A stretch of DNA of 64,000 nt from Myxococcus stipitatus DSM 14675 (GCF_000331735.1 NC_020126.1:4836001-4900000), one strand, 5' to 3'; positions 17,654-25,876 are shown, counted from the stretch's first letter. Notes: generated from the letters alone by a model not told the origin. Translations and numbers: made by a program.

Positions 17654-19402
17654 ATGATGAACACCCAACACGCGATGGTTCGCTGGGGCCTGGTGCTGTT
17701 CGTGGCACTGGCGCTGGCGTCCCCCGGGGCGCAGGCGCAGGTCATCAAGAAGCGGCGCGCGGCGCCTGTCCCGGTCGCGGCACCCAAGGCGAAGCCTCGG
17801 GCGGCGAAGGCCCGGAAGGCCGTGGCTCCGAAGGAGGAGTCCCCTCGCGTCGTGGTGCTGACGGTGGAGGGAGATCGCGGCGGGAAGGTCCGCACGCAGC
17901 TCGAGTCCGCCCTGCGTCGGGACAAGCAGGTGAAGGTGGCGTCGCTGAAGCAGTACGCCACGCTTGGGAAGAAGAGCGGGCTGAAGGGCAGTGTCCTCTT
18001 CACCGACGGGCCGCTGGCCAGCGTCGCGCCGAAGATGAAGCTTGCGGGCGCCATCAGTGGAACGGTGGGGCCCACGGGCCTGACGGTGCGCGTGTTGGAC
18101 GCGAGCGGCGCGGTGCTCGGCGAGCAGGAGGTGAAGCTGACCCGAGGCAAGCTGTCGCCCGCGGACGCGAAGGTGGCGGTGCGCGGAGTCGTCGACTTGC
18201 TGAGGGGGACTCCGCGAGCCTTCGAGGCTCCTTCGAGTGTCTCGCCCTCCGAGCCGCTTCCCACGGTGGAGCCGGCGGTCCCCGTGGCGGAGGCTCCGCC
18301 GAAGTCTCCGCGCTCCGAGCCTGTCGCGGAGCGTCCGGTGGAGACGCCCAAGCCGTTGGAGCCCGCGCCGGTGGCGGAGCGCCCGGTGGAGACGCCGAAG
18401 CCCTTGCCGGAGAAGGCTCCGCGTTCGAGCGAGCCGGAGTTGGTGGCCGTGGGGCCGCAGCCCAAGGACGGCCCGCCGGCGATGGAGGAGGACCCCGAAT
18501 CCCACACCACCACGGATCCATTCCTGGAGGTGGCGTTGGACACGGGCTCGGGTGGGACGGTGGGCGAGGAGCCGCTGCGTCCTCCGCTGGCCCGACTCAC
18601 CCTGGGGGGGACGACGACGTGGCGCAAGTACTGTACGCGTCCGGGCGTGAAGTCCTGCGGCGAGTTCGACAAGAAGAGTGACGAGGAGAAGGTGGGTGAT
18701 CGGTCCGACTTCGAGTCGTCCGCGCCGTACCTGGGCATCTCCGCGGAGCTGGAGCTGTTGCCGCTGGCCCGGCACACCTCGCCGCTGCGGGGGCTGGGGT
18801 TGGTGGTGGGGTATCGGCGCGGGTATGCGTCCACGGACGTGACGCTGTTCAACGAGTCGGGGCAGTCCGGTACGCGCGAGGTGGTGGCGACGGACTCGGT
18901 CTTCACGGCGCAGGCGATGTATCGCTACTTCTTCGGTTTCGGCTCGTCGCGGAATCTCCTGGGGTACGCGGGGGTGAAGGCGGGGATGCTCACGCGCTCC
19001 TTCGACGTGGACGCGCCGGCGGACAGCCCGTTGTCGAGCACGCACCGCCTGTTCCCCGCGGTGGGCCTGGAAGTGTCGGTGCCGTTGCTGCGGCAGGTGC
19101 GGCTGGAGGCGGCCGGGCAGTTCTTCATCGGCCCGAAGCCGGGCAAGGGCTTCGACGACGACGGTGGGGCGCTGGACCTGGAAGTGAGTGACTACGGTAC
19201 TTCGGTGTCATCTTTCGGCTGGGAGGCGGAGCTGGGCGTGGCGGGCGAGGTGTGGGGTCCGTTCGGCTACCAGGTGCGCTTCGAGCTGTCGCAGTTCAAG
19301 GACACCTTCTCCGGGGCGGGGACGCGCTCGGGGTGGAACAACGGGGGCGTGGCCGAGGACACGTACTCCAGCATCCACTGGAGCCTCACCGCGTCGTACT
19401 GA
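17654..19402 (+). CDS. Secreted protein with Pro/Glu linker and probable outer-membrane barrel domain
   Basis: 582 residues. A signal peptide (MVRWGLVLFVALALASPGAQ, cleaved after AQA) is followed by a basic stretch and a domain of about 150 residues with alternating strands (RVVVLTVEGDRGG, KVRTQLESALRRD, SLKQYATLGK) that looks like the receiver-less N-domains of myxobacterial secreted proteins. A linker repeats the unit ERPVETPKPL twice. The C-terminal 280 residues alternate hydrophobic and polar residues in barrel style (YLGISAELELLPLA, GLGLVVGYRRGYAST, YQVRFELSQFKDTF) and end in an aromatic, ASY. An outer-membrane barrel is inferred, not proved. Confidence 0.65.
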   Translation: MMNTQHAMVRWGLVLFVALALASPGAQAQVIKKRRAAPVPVAAPKAKPRAAKARKAVAPKEESPRVVVLTVEGDRGGKVRTQLESALRRDKQVKVASLKQYATLGKKSGLKGSVLFTDGPLASVAPKMKLAGAISGTVGPTGLTVRVLDASGAVLGEQEVKLTRGKLSPADAKVAVRGVVDLLRGTPRAFEAPSSVSPSEPLPTVEPAVPVAEAPPKSPRSEPVAERPVETPKPLEPAPVAERPVETPKPLPEKAPRSSEPELVAVGPQPKDGPPAMEEDPESHTTTDPFLEVALDTGSGGTVGEEPLRPPLARLTLGGTTTWRKYCTRPGVKSCGEFDKKSDEEKVGDRSDFESSAPYLGISAELELLPLARHTSPLRGLGLVVGYRRGYASTDVTLFNESGQSGTREVVATDSVFTAQAMYRYFFGFGSSRNLLGYAGVKAGMLTRSFDVDAPADSPLSSTHRLFPAVGLEVSVPLLRQVRLEAAGQFFIGPKPGKGFDDDGGALDLEVSDYGTSVSSFGWEAELGVAGEVWGPFGYQVRFELSQFKDTFSGAGTRSGWNNGGVAEDTYSSIHWSLTASY

Positions 19403-19413
19403 CGCGGGAGGGT

Positions 19414-20208
19414 TCAGGTGGGGGGCAGGGTGCGCGCTGTTTCCCACACGGGCCGGAGGGCATGGCTGACGGCTTGGACGACGTCGGCGAGGTGCTCGGG
19501 TCGTCCTTCGGGTTGGGGGGCTCGGTAGCGCGCCCACTTCTCCAGGCTCCAGGGGCTCTGGCCGAACGAGCCGGAGACGAGTCGCTCCATCAAGTCCAGG
19601 GAGTCGCCGCGCGAGTCGAAGGCGATTCGCAGCGCGGGCGCGAGCAGGGGCGCTTCGAGCGATGCGAAGCGGATGAGGAGGAAGACGTCGAAGAGGTCCT
19701 TGGGGCGGAAGCGGCCCTTGCCTCGCTCGAAGAGTCCGTGGACCTTCCACGCGAACATCGACTCCGGGCGGACGGCGAGCACATGGGCGGGAGCGCCATC
19801 GGTCGACGGATAGTCGAGCCAGAGGGGCGGAGGCACCGTCTCGTCGCCAAAGCCGATGTCGATGCGGAGCTCGAAGGGGGAGGGAGTGTCGGGCAGGCGC
19901 GTCTCGACGTGGAGGCGCACGCCGGGGAAGTCGGTCTCCTCCCAGATGACCTCGGAGCGAAGCGCGCCGAAGGAGTAGCCGTCCTCGACGTCCAGGCTCA
20001 ACACCTGCTCCACGAGCCGCAGTGTCCGAGGGACATCGAACGGAAAGGTCGCGAGGAAATCGAGGTCCTCGACCAGGCGAGGCACGGTGCCGCTCCAAAG
20101 GCGCATCATCAGCCCGCCGCGAAGGACCAGGGAGGATGCGTCCGGCGAGCGGGCGAGACGTCGCAACACCGCGACTCCCGAGCGAAGCGGATGCACGTCG
20201 GGGCTCAT
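19414..20208 (-). CDS. AbiEii/AbiGii-type nucleotidyltransferase
   Basis: 264 residues. LVLRGGLMMRLWSGTVPRLV followed by EDLDF is the nucleotidyltransferase core: the glycine pair and the acidic D-x-D pair that bind metal-NTP. RPESMFAWKVHGLFERGKGR then FRPKDLFDVFLL matches the conserved lysine and R-K-D-L-x-D block of the AbiEii family (DUF1814). Family members include toxins of AbiE and MenAT systems, some of which add nucleotides to tRNA 3' ends. No AbiEi-type antitoxin gene with a winged-helix motif adjoins it. It starts at an ATG that overlaps the stop of a 27-codon ORF, after the ribosome site GGAGG, and belongs to the three-gene RNA ligase operon. Confidence 0.8.
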   Translation of the reverse strand: MSPDVHPLRSGVAVLRRLARSPDASSLVLRGGLMMRLWSGTVPRLVEDLDFLATFPFDVPRTLRLVEQVLSLDVEDGYSFGALRSEVIWEETDFPGVRLHVETRLPDTPSPFELRIDIGFGDETVPPPLWLDYPSTDGAPAHVLAVRPESMFAWKVHGLFERGKGRFRPKDLFDVFLLIRFASLEAPLLAPALRIAFDSRGDSLDLMERLVSGSFGQSPWSLEKWARYRAPQPEGRPEHLADVVQAVSHALRPVWETARTLPPT

Positions 20209-20301
20209 GGCGTGCCCTCCGTCCCGATGCGAGGGGTGGTGTCGTTTCGCCGGCGCCGCGGCGCGCTCGGATGCGCGCCGGGGCTCATGGCGTGCTCTCC
20301 A
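20187..20301 (-). repeat. Imperfect 34-base direct repeat at two gene starts
   Basis: The block GGAG[A/G]GCACGCCATGAG followed by CCCCG[G/A]CG[C/T]GCATCCG occurs twice on the minus strand, 80 bases apart: once at the end of the ITPase-like gene (ATG at 20288) and once at the nucleotidyltransferase start (ATG at 20208). It contains the ribosome site and start codon. Three differences are seen over about 34 bases. It marks a small tandem duplication. Confidence 0.6.
20205..20288 (-). CDS. Possible 27-residue coupling ORF
   Basis: The frame reads MSPGAHPSAPRRRRN and ends TEGTP. Its ATG overlaps the stop of the ITPase-like fusion gene (ATGA) and its own TGA overlaps the ATG of the nucleotidyltransferase gene (ATGA). 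It has its own GGAG six to eight bases upstream. Its first 20 bases resemble the start of the nucleotidyltransferase gene, so it may be a duplicated gene start rather than a functional peptide. If translated, it would hand ribosomes across the gap. Confidence 0.35.
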   Translation of the reverse strand: MSPGAHPSAPRRRRNDTTPRIGTEGTP

Positions 20302-21475
20302 GCCAGCCTCGGTCGAGGCCGTGGTTGGAGTCGTAGACGGTGTACTCGCGCAGCCGCTGCGTGAGCGGATAGCCCTGGCCCGCGAGGTCCTCCAGCAGCG
20401 CGGTGAAGCGCGCGTCGGCGTTGGCTCGGCCGAGCCCGTGGACGCGCAAGGTGACGAATCGCTCGGCGGCGCCGTCCTCACGCACCTTCCGCGCGTTGCG
20501 TGACAGGTGCGCGCCGTGCCTCGCGCATCGCGCCTGGAGCGCGGCCAGGTCCCCACCGCTCGCGGGCAGGAGGACCTTCACGTGGAACTCGAAGTAGTTC
20601 GCGGGCTGAGCACGCGCTGCGTCGTCGTCCTCGGGCATGTCGCGATTCTTCCCCAACGCCTCCAGCTTCATGCGCGTCACGTCGAAGCCCTGGCTCGCGA
20701 GCGCACGCGCCATCGCCCTCACTTCCTCCTGCGCATGCCGGAGCGTGCCGTGGTGGTAGGAGGCCGTCATGGGCTGGAACGGCTCGGCGCCTCGGCCCAG
20801 CTCGATGAAGATGCACTTCACCGAGGCCGCGTCGCAGAACGCGCGGAAGCGCTCGAGGTCCTCCTCGGAGCGAGCGGAGACGGTGAGGTGCGCCTCGTAC
20901 GCGCCACCAGGAGACATGGGGCGCAGCAGGTCCGCCAGCTCCAGGTAGGGCCTGTGCCGCATGTTCACGAAGAACTTGTTCCCCTCCATCTCGCCGAGCG
21001 TCCGCTGATACCCATCGGGCAGCCACGCACTGTCCCAGCCATACCCACCCTCGCCACGAGGCTGCGCGAGCAGCGAGCCCGAGATGGCGCCCTCGAACAC
21101 CTGGACACGGTCGGGACTCCCCTCCGCGGAATAGGCCACCGCCACCCGAGTGCGCCCCCGGCGGCCACCATGCTCCGCGAAGAAGTCCCGCGCCCCGCGC
21201 GTCTGCAGCTCCTGCTTGAAGCGCGCGCCCGAGAAGGACTCACCGCCCTCCAGCTCCAGCGCGGTGGTCTCCACGATGCACGGAGCACCGAGCCGCGCGA
21301 AGGCCGCCAGCACCTTGTGCTTCGCGACCGAGACAAGGTCGAGCGGCGCCGTGAGCGCATCGTCCTCGAAGCCAGGGAGCGGGAGCTTCTGCCAGGTGAT
21401 GTCGAGGCCCGCCAGGAGGCGGATGACCTCATCGGCCTTGTGGCGGTTGCCAGTGACGAGAATGGCTCGATTCAC
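20285..21475 (-). CDS. ITPase/Ham1-like domain fused to an unrecognised C-terminal region
   Basis: 396 residues. Residues 1-184 follow the Ham1/RdgB/ITPA fold: TGNRHKADEV (8-17, the T-x-N-x-x-K-x-x-E loop), GGYGWDSAWLPDGY (143-156, the substrate-specificity F/Y-G-W-D..F.PDG block) and NMRHRPYLEL (171-180, in place of the SHR motif). Normal family members hydrolyse ITP/XTP/dITP. The usual acidic D-D/E-D pair appears as E69-T70, so the catalytic Asp is missing. Residues 190-396 hold two similar segments, each starting Y-x-x-H-[LV]-x-V, with alpha/beta character; I recognise no family. GTG 21475 overlaps the RNA ligase stop (GTGA). Confidence 0.8.
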   Translation of the reverse strand: MNRAILVTGNRHKADEVIRLLAGLDITWQKLPLPGFEDDALTAPLDLVSVAKHKVLAAFARLGAPCIVETTALELEGGESFSGARFKQELQTRGARDFFAEHGGRRGRTRVAVAYSAEGSPDRVQVFEGAISGSLLAQPRGEGGYGWDSAWLPDGYQRTLGEMEGNKFFVNMRHRPYLELADLLRPMSPGGAYEAHLTVSARSEEDLERFRAFCDAASVKCIFIELGRGAEPFQPMTASYHHGTLRHAQEEVRAMARALASQGFDVTRMKLEALGKNRDMPEDDDAARAQPANYFEFHVKVLLPASGGDLAALQARCARHGAHLSRNARKVREDGAAERFVTLRVHGLGRANADARFTALLEDLAGQGYPLTQRLREYTVYDSNHGLDRGWLESTP

Positions 21476-22233
21476 GGGAGCACGTCCTTCGATGAGGGCG
21501 CTTCGGGGCGCCAGTTCCAGAGGGCGGGGCGCCCGGTGTTCTCTGGAAGCAGGCCCCCGTCCACCTTGTCGCGGCGGACATACTTGGCCAGGAAATCCAC
21601 CCTGACACCCGTGCCCTCCTCCCGCCGCTCGAGCCGCCACACGGCGCCCTCCACCGGGTCCATGGCGTGATGGAACCCATGCGGTAGGAGACGAGACATC
21701 GCCGCCTCGATATCCAGCGGCCCTCCTTCGTGAATCAGGCCCGGGGTGACGAAGTCCGCGACGCGCAGACGCTCGGTCACCTGCGCCCACGGGAGGCTCA
21801 GACCCTGGCTCATCAGGTCGAAGGCCACGAAGGGCTCATGGGTGAGCGCATAGCGGGTGCTGTGCGCCAGCGCGAGCCACTCGCCGACGAGCCACTCACC
21901 GGGCTTCAACACCGCCATGAACCGCTCCGAGTGGGCCGCGACCCAGCCTGCCCAGAGCCTGCGGGCTTCGTTGGGAGAATGTGCGGCCAGCCGTCCTTCG
22001 CGGCCCAGCGCGAGGAGTGTGTCGCCCACTCGAGCCGCGGCGACACAGGAGCCGTCCAGCTTCTCCAGGACGACGACATGGTCTCGAGCATCGCGCACCC
22101 GTTCGGTGCAGACACGCGCGAGCGCGGGAGGAAGGTGCCTGTCCGCGGGTCCGGTTCGCGAACCAGGCAGGTGCGGAATCGAGCCGTAGGCCTTTCGGCC
22201 CAGCGGACGGAGCTCGGGGTCGGAGAGGTTCAC
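21472..22233 (-). CDS. RNA ligase family protein
   Basis: 253 residues. HVVVLEKLDGSCVAA carries the KxDG nucleotidyltransferase motif, with Lys58 expected to form the AMP adduct. LVGEWLALAHS fits motif III, EGAVWRLERR fits motif IV (E-G-x-V) and VDFLAKYVRR fits motif V (K-x-x..K/R). Such ligases (T4 Rnl2/DRB0094 types) join 5'-phosphate to 3'-hydroxyl RNA ends using ATP. The length is at the short end because there is only a small C-terminal domain. It is the first gene of an overlapping set with the ITPase-like fusion and the AbiEii-type nucleotidyltransferase, which points to RNA end repair. Confidence 0.85.
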   Translation of the reverse strand: MNLSDPELRPLGRKAYGSIPHLPGSRTGPADRHLPPALARVCTERVRDARDHVVVLEKLDGSCVAAARVGDTLLALGREGRLAAHSPNEARRLWAGWVAAHSERFMAVLKPGEWLVGEWLALAHSTRYALTHEPFVAFDLMSQGLSLPWAQVTERLRVADFVTPGLIHEGGPLDIEAAMSRLLPHGFHHAMDPVEGAVWRLERREEGTGVRVDFLAKYVRRDKVDGGLLPENTGRPALWNWRPEAPSSKDVLP

Positions 22234-22285
22234 CGCGCCCGACGATGCTCAATCCAGAGCGCGGATGCGAACGGAAAGGGACGAC

Positions 22286-22597
22286 CTACTGCAAGCGATG
22301 GGACTTCGTGCGCGGGGGCCGCACCCGTTCCCGTGCACGCACCCGGTCCGATACCAGCTCATCGAGGAAGAAGAGGTCATCGCCCAGCCCATCCACGCGG
22401 ACCTGGATGAGCGGGTCCGCGGGGTACTGCTGGACGGGGTCATCGTAGACGAGCGCCACGACGGTGCCGGTGCGGCCGAGGAAGCCCGGGCTGATGGTGC
22501 CGTCCGTCGAATCGGGGACGACGGTGACGCGGTCTCCGATGTGCACGGGGGCACCGTCCACGTCTCGCTTCACGATGAGAGAGGGGTCCTGGATCAT
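22286..22597 (-). CDS. Small SH3-like protein, unknown
   Basis: 103 residues. GDRVTVVPDSTDGTISPGFL and GRTGTVVALVYDDP have the spacing of a KOW/SH3-type small barrel that contacts protein or RNA, and DDLFFLDELVSDRV follows. No catalytic residues are visible. Its ATG overlaps the stop of the upstream NrsF-like gene (ATGA), so it is co-translated with the sigma/anti-sigma pair. The last 20 residues are basic. I cannot name a family. Confidence 0.55.
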   Translation of the reverse strand: MIQDPSLIVKRDVDGAPVHIGDRVTVVPDSTDGTISPGFLGRTGTVVALVYDDPVQQYPADPLIQVRVDGLGDDLFFLDELVSDRVRARERVRPPRTKSHRLQ

Positions 22598-23262
22598 GGT
22601 GCGTAGGAGCGGGGCTTGAGGGAGCGGGAGAGGACGATGGCCGCCGCGCAGATGAGCGCCCAGGCGAGCAGGTGGTAGCCGGCGACGTGCCGCCAGTCCT
22701 GCTCACACGCGAGCTCGCCCACGAAGGCCCCCGTCGTGCCGACGGACAGGCCCGCGCACAGGGCGCGCAGCGGTTGAAAGGCCGCGCCTCGCAGCACCAC
22801 CAGCGCGACGATGAGCGGCACGAGGTCCACCGCGAGGTGGCTCGCCGTACACACCCAGGCGGGAAGCGACGCCGGCGAAGTGGGGGAGGCCCGCGCGAGC
22901 ACGAGCGTCGCGGCGCACGCCACGGCCAACCCCACGGCGGCACGGCGCAGGCCACGTCCTCGAGGGGACAGGGCGCCCCAGGCACAGACGCCGCTGGTCG
23001 TGAGCAGGAGCAACAGCAAGGGGGCTCGCTGGAGCAGGGCCGGGCCGCTCAATGCGCCCCCCACGAGCAGGATGGCCACCACCAGCAGCGCGAGGGTGCA
23101 GCACGACGCCATCACCCACGCGGCCTGGGTGCGCCAGCGCCTCACGGGCTGGTTCAACGCCAGCTCACCTCGTGCACTCTCGAGGGCCCGGGAGAGGGCG
23201 CTCGCCTCCACGCGAGGCTCCTCGTTGAGCAGCGCGTCGATGTCGATGGGCGTCTTCATCAC
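22594..23262 (-). CDS. Membrane protein, probable anti-sigma factor (NrsF/DUF1109-like)
   Basis: 222 residues. A soluble N-terminus of about 45 residues (MKTPIDIDALLNEEPRVEAS) precedes six hydrophobic helices, for example WVMASCCTLALLVVAILLVG and LVPLIVALVVLRGAAFQPL. CEQDWRHVAGYHLLAW resembles the conserved C....D..H....H.lp element of NrsF-type anti-sigma factors. The ATG overlaps the stop of the sigma gene, the arrangement expected for a regulator that holds its sigma factor at the membrane. The family assignment rests on layout plus that short motif. Confidence 0.6.
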   Translation of the reverse strand: MMKTPIDIDALLNEEPRVEASALSRALESARGELALNQPVRRWRTQAAWVMASCCTLALLVVAILLVGGALSGPALLQRAPLLLLLLTTSGVCAWGALSPRGRGLRRAAVGLAVACAATLVLARASPTSPASLPAWVCTASHLAVDLVPLIVALVVLRGAAFQPLRALCAGLSVGTTGAFVGELACEQDWRHVAGYHLLAWALICAAAIVLSRSLKPRSYAP

Positions 23263-23813
23263 GCCTCTCCCAACGCGCCGAGAATCTCCCGGAGCTTCTC
23301 GTAACCCCGGTGGGCCCGGAGCCTCGCCGCGCCCGCGCTGATGCCTCGGAGCTCGGCAATCTCGTCGAAGGACCAGCCCTCCACCTTGCTCAGCACCACG
23401 GCCTCGCGGTGGTCGGCGGGGAGCTGCTGGAGCGCGTCCAGCAGGTGCTGACGCAGGGACGGGTCTCCCGAGGGCGGCGGCGCGGAGGTGGGGGCTCCCG
23501 TGTGGGCCCCCGAGGCGTAGGCATCCACATGGTGGCGATGACGCAGCGAGTCCCGCGCGGCATTCGCGGCGATGGTCATCAGCCAGGGGATGAAGCGAGT
23601 CCCGGGCTCGTAGCGCCCTCGGGCTCGGATGACGGACAGGAATGTCGTCTGCAAGAGGTCCTCGGCGAGCGGGCCGTCCCGCACCATTCGCGTCAGGAAC
23701 CCCTGCACCCGGCCAGAGTGCCGGGCGAACAAGGTCTCGAACGCGTCTGATGCACCGTCGCAGAACCGTTCCATGAGTGCTTCATCCGAGGGACTTCCCA
23801 TCACCCGGCTCAT
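23259..23813 (-). CDS. RNA polymerase ECF-type sigma factor
   Basis: 184 residues. Region 2 is FETLFARHSGRVQGFLTRMV ... LAEDLLQTTFLSVIRARGRY, with W-L-M-T-I-A-A-N-A-A-R-D in region 2.4. Region 4 is LPADHREAVVLSKVEGWSFD-EIAELRGISAGAARLRAHRGYEKLR, a clear helix-turn-helix. The Gly/Pro-rich linker between them is about 25 residues. It directs transcription of a regulon I cannot identify. The cognate regulator is probably the membrane protein whose start overlaps its stop. No convincing autoregulated promoter was found in the 100 bases upstream. Confidence 0.92.
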   Translation of the reverse strand: MSRVMGSPSDEALMERFCDGASDAFETLFARHSGRVQGFLTRMVRDGPLAEDLLQTTFLSVIRARGRYEPGTRFIPWLMTIAANAARDSLRHRHHVDAYASGAHTGAPTSAPPPSGDPSLRQHLLDALQQLPADHREAVVLSKVEGWSFDEIAELRGISAGAARLRAHRGYEKLREILGALGEA

Positions 23814-23916
23814 GGACGGCCCACCCTGAAATGTGTTTCGGGGGCCGCGAGCGGACCTTCCGCCGCGGTCAACCCGGTGGAATCACGGGGGATTTCACGC
23901 CCCCCGCTCGAAAGGC

Positions 23917-25101
23917 TCACCCAGGCATCAACACCAGCCGGGCAATCTCTGGCGGGGCCCCCACGCGCATGGGCGGGCCGACGAAGCCGCAGCCCCGGCT
24001 GACATAGAGCTGGGAGTCGCCCGTGCGGCTGAGCCCCGCATTGCGGCTGCCCCAGATGGCGCCCGCCACCAGGTTGCCCGGGAACATCTGCCCGCCATGG
24101 GTATGGCCGGAGATCTGGAGCCCCACGCCGCGCCGGGCCACTTCGTCGAAGTTGGACGGCTGATGCGCCAGGAGCACGGAGGCGCGGTCCGGACTCACCT
24201 CGCGAAGCGCCGCGTCCAGGTCGTACCCGGGCTCGCCCATCCGGAATGCGCTCCAGTCGTCCACCCCCGCCAATGAGAAAGAGGCTCCCGTGTCCCCGAT
24301 GGACACGGCGCGGTTGCGCAGCACGGTGATGCCCAGTCGCTCCAGGAAGGCCACCCATGACGTTGCGCCGGAATAGTAATCATGATTGCCGGTGACGAAG
24401 AACACTCCATGGCGAGCGGCCAGCGCGCCGAAGCCCGCGACGTAGGGTCCCAGCCTGCTCACCGGCCCATCCACCAGGTCGCCGGTGATGACGATGACGT
24501 CGGGCTTCAGCGCGTTGGTGCGCGCGACCAGCTCATCCACGAAGTGCCGCTGGAGCACGTCGCCCACGTGGATGTCCGTGAGCTGCACCAGGGAGAAGCC
24601 ATCCAGGGCCCGAGGCAGGCGCGGCAGGCGCACGGGCGTGTCGCGCACGTCGGGTGGGTGGAACGCGCGCCAGGCCCCGAAGCCGCTCAGTCCGACGCCC
24701 GCGACGCCCGCGCCCACGGCCAGTCCTCCGGTGAGGACCGCGCGTCGCTCGGGGGAGGGCGGGAGCGATGCGGGGGGCACAGGGCCTCGCACGGCCCGGC
24801 TCGCCACGCGCTGCGCCAACTCCACGGCCAGCGTGCAGAAGAACAGGTACATCACCAGGCCCATCCACGTGAGCAGCCCGATGCCCACGAGCCGGACGCC
24901 CTCCGTGGGGAACCAGACGCCGAAGGAGCGGAACCCGGCGGCGCCCACGAAGCCCGAGACGAGCAGGACCTGGGCTCCCCGGCGGAGGCCCCGGTGCGCC
25001 GTCATGTCGCGGATGAGCCGACGATAGAGATAGACGTGCGCGACGCCGAGCAACGTCAGGATGGGGACGAACCACAACAGGAAGCTGAGCCAGCGGGGCA
25101 T
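23917..25101 (-). CDS. Membrane-anchored metallophosphoesterase
   Basis: 394 residues. Three N-terminal hydrophobic helices precede PERRAVLTGGLAVGAGVAGV, a fourth helix with an Arg pair like a Tat signal. The catalytic domain then shows each calcineurin-like motif: QLTDIHVGD, ITGDLVDG, VTGNHDYY, LLAHQP and ISGHTHGGQ. The family hydrolyses phosphoesters (YkuE-like members act on UDP-lipids). The active site should face the periplasm. ATG 25101 follows an AGGAGG ribosome site four bases away. Confidence 0.92.
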   Translation of the reverse strand: MPRWLSFLLWFVPILTLLGVAHVYLYRRLIRDMTAHRGLRRGAQVLLVSGFVGAAGFRSFGVWFPTEGVRLVGIGLLTWMGLVMYLFFCTLAVELAQRVASRAVRGPVPPASLPPSPERRAVLTGGLAVGAGVAGVGLSGFGAWRAFHPPDVRDTPVRLPRLPRALDGFSLVQLTDIHVGDVLQRHFVDELVARTNALKPDVIVITGDLVDGPVSRLGPYVAGFGALAARHGVFFVTGNHDYYSGATSWVAFLERLGITVLRNRAVSIGDTGASFSLAGVDDWSAFRMGEPGYDLDAALREVSPDRASVLLAHQPSNFDEVARRGVGLQISGHTHGGQMFPGNLVAGAIWGSRNAGLSRTGDSQLYVSRGCGFVGPPMRVGAPPEIARLVLMPG

Positions 25102-25268
25102 TGTCCTCCTGCATAGCGGAAGCCCCGAGGAGACGCCCGCGCATTTCGAGCCAGGGCCGTCACCCCTGTCGGCGGGCAAGCGGTCACGCTTCTGCTTCCG
25201 TGATGGGACGTCCCGGGGCAGTCTGGGCGCGTTCATCGCCGGACTCCGGCCTGCTTCCGAGGACCCTC

Positions 25269-25751
25269 ATGCTCCGCTCGCTTCTGTTGTGCGCCCTGCT
25301 CCTGCCCTTGATGGGCTGTGGTGATGACTCGCCGGGGCAGGGGAACCCGGACAACGGCGACCCGACGAAGGTGACGTACGCGGAGAGCCTGAACGTGGAC
25401 CTGTCGACGATGACCCTCCTGCCCACGGGCCTGTACCTGCAGGACCTGGGGGCCGCGGGCACGGGGGCGGAGGCGACGGACGGGGCGCGGGTCCAGGTGC
25501 ACTACACGGGCTGGCTCCCCGATGGGACGAAGTTCGAGTCGTCGGAGAACAAGGCGCCGATCGGCTTCAACGTGGGGCGGCGGCAGGTCATCGATGGCTG
25601 GGACCAGGGCATCCTGGGCATGCGCGTCGGCGGCAAGCGGCGCCTCATCATCCCCTCCTCGCTGGGCTATGGCTCGCAGGGCTCTTCGTCGGGCCGCATT
25701 CCTCCGTACACGGTCCTCATCTTCGAGGTGGAGCTCATCTCCGTCCGCTGA
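25269..25751 (+). CDS. FKBP-type peptidyl-prolyl isomerase lipoprotein
   Basis: 160 residues. The start is MLRSLLLCALLLPLMGCGDD: a lipoprotein signal with Cys17 in an LMGC lipobox. The FKBP fold follows: VQVHYTGWLPDGTKFESS, VIDGWDQGILGMRVGGKRRL and IPPYTVLIFEVELISVR, with the conserved Tyr/Phe/Asp pocket residues. It isomerises Xaa-Pro bonds in the cell envelope. ATG 25269 has GAGGA six bases upstream, which beats the track-long upstream ATGs that lack ribosome sites. It is divergent from the metallophosphoesterase. Confidence 0.93.
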   Translation: MLRSLLLCALLLPLMGCGDDSPGQGNPDNGDPTKVTYAESLNVDLSTMTLLPTGLYLQDLGAAGTGAEATDGARVQVHYTGWLPDGTKFESSENKAPIGFNVGRRQVIDGWDQGILGMRVGGKRRLIIPSSLGYGSQGSSSGRIPPYTVLIFEVELISVR

Positions 25752-25815
25752 CGGGGCGCGGGTTGCCCAGGGCCACGGGCGGAGTGATATAGGCGCCCCA
25801 GGTCCGCTGGGGCGT

Positions 25816-25840
25816 CGGGAGACCCGAGCACGGGTTCCCG
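25816..25840 (+). terminator. Hairpin between FKBP and cNMP-domain genes
   Basis: CGGGAGACCCG (25816-25826) pairs with CGGGTTCCCG (25831-25840), ten pairs and one bulge, 65 bases past the FKBP stop. It has no T tract and could also sit in the leader of the next gene. Confidence 0.4.
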
Positions 25841-25876
25841 ATGTGGGGGTTGCACGCCCGGCGAGGGGGACTCGCA

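Noticed and set aside
19414..20208. AbiE-type toxin-antitoxin module
   Set aside because: The nucleotidyltransferase is present, but no adjoining AbiEi-like antitoxin was found; the coupled partners are an ITPase-like fusion and an RNA ligase.
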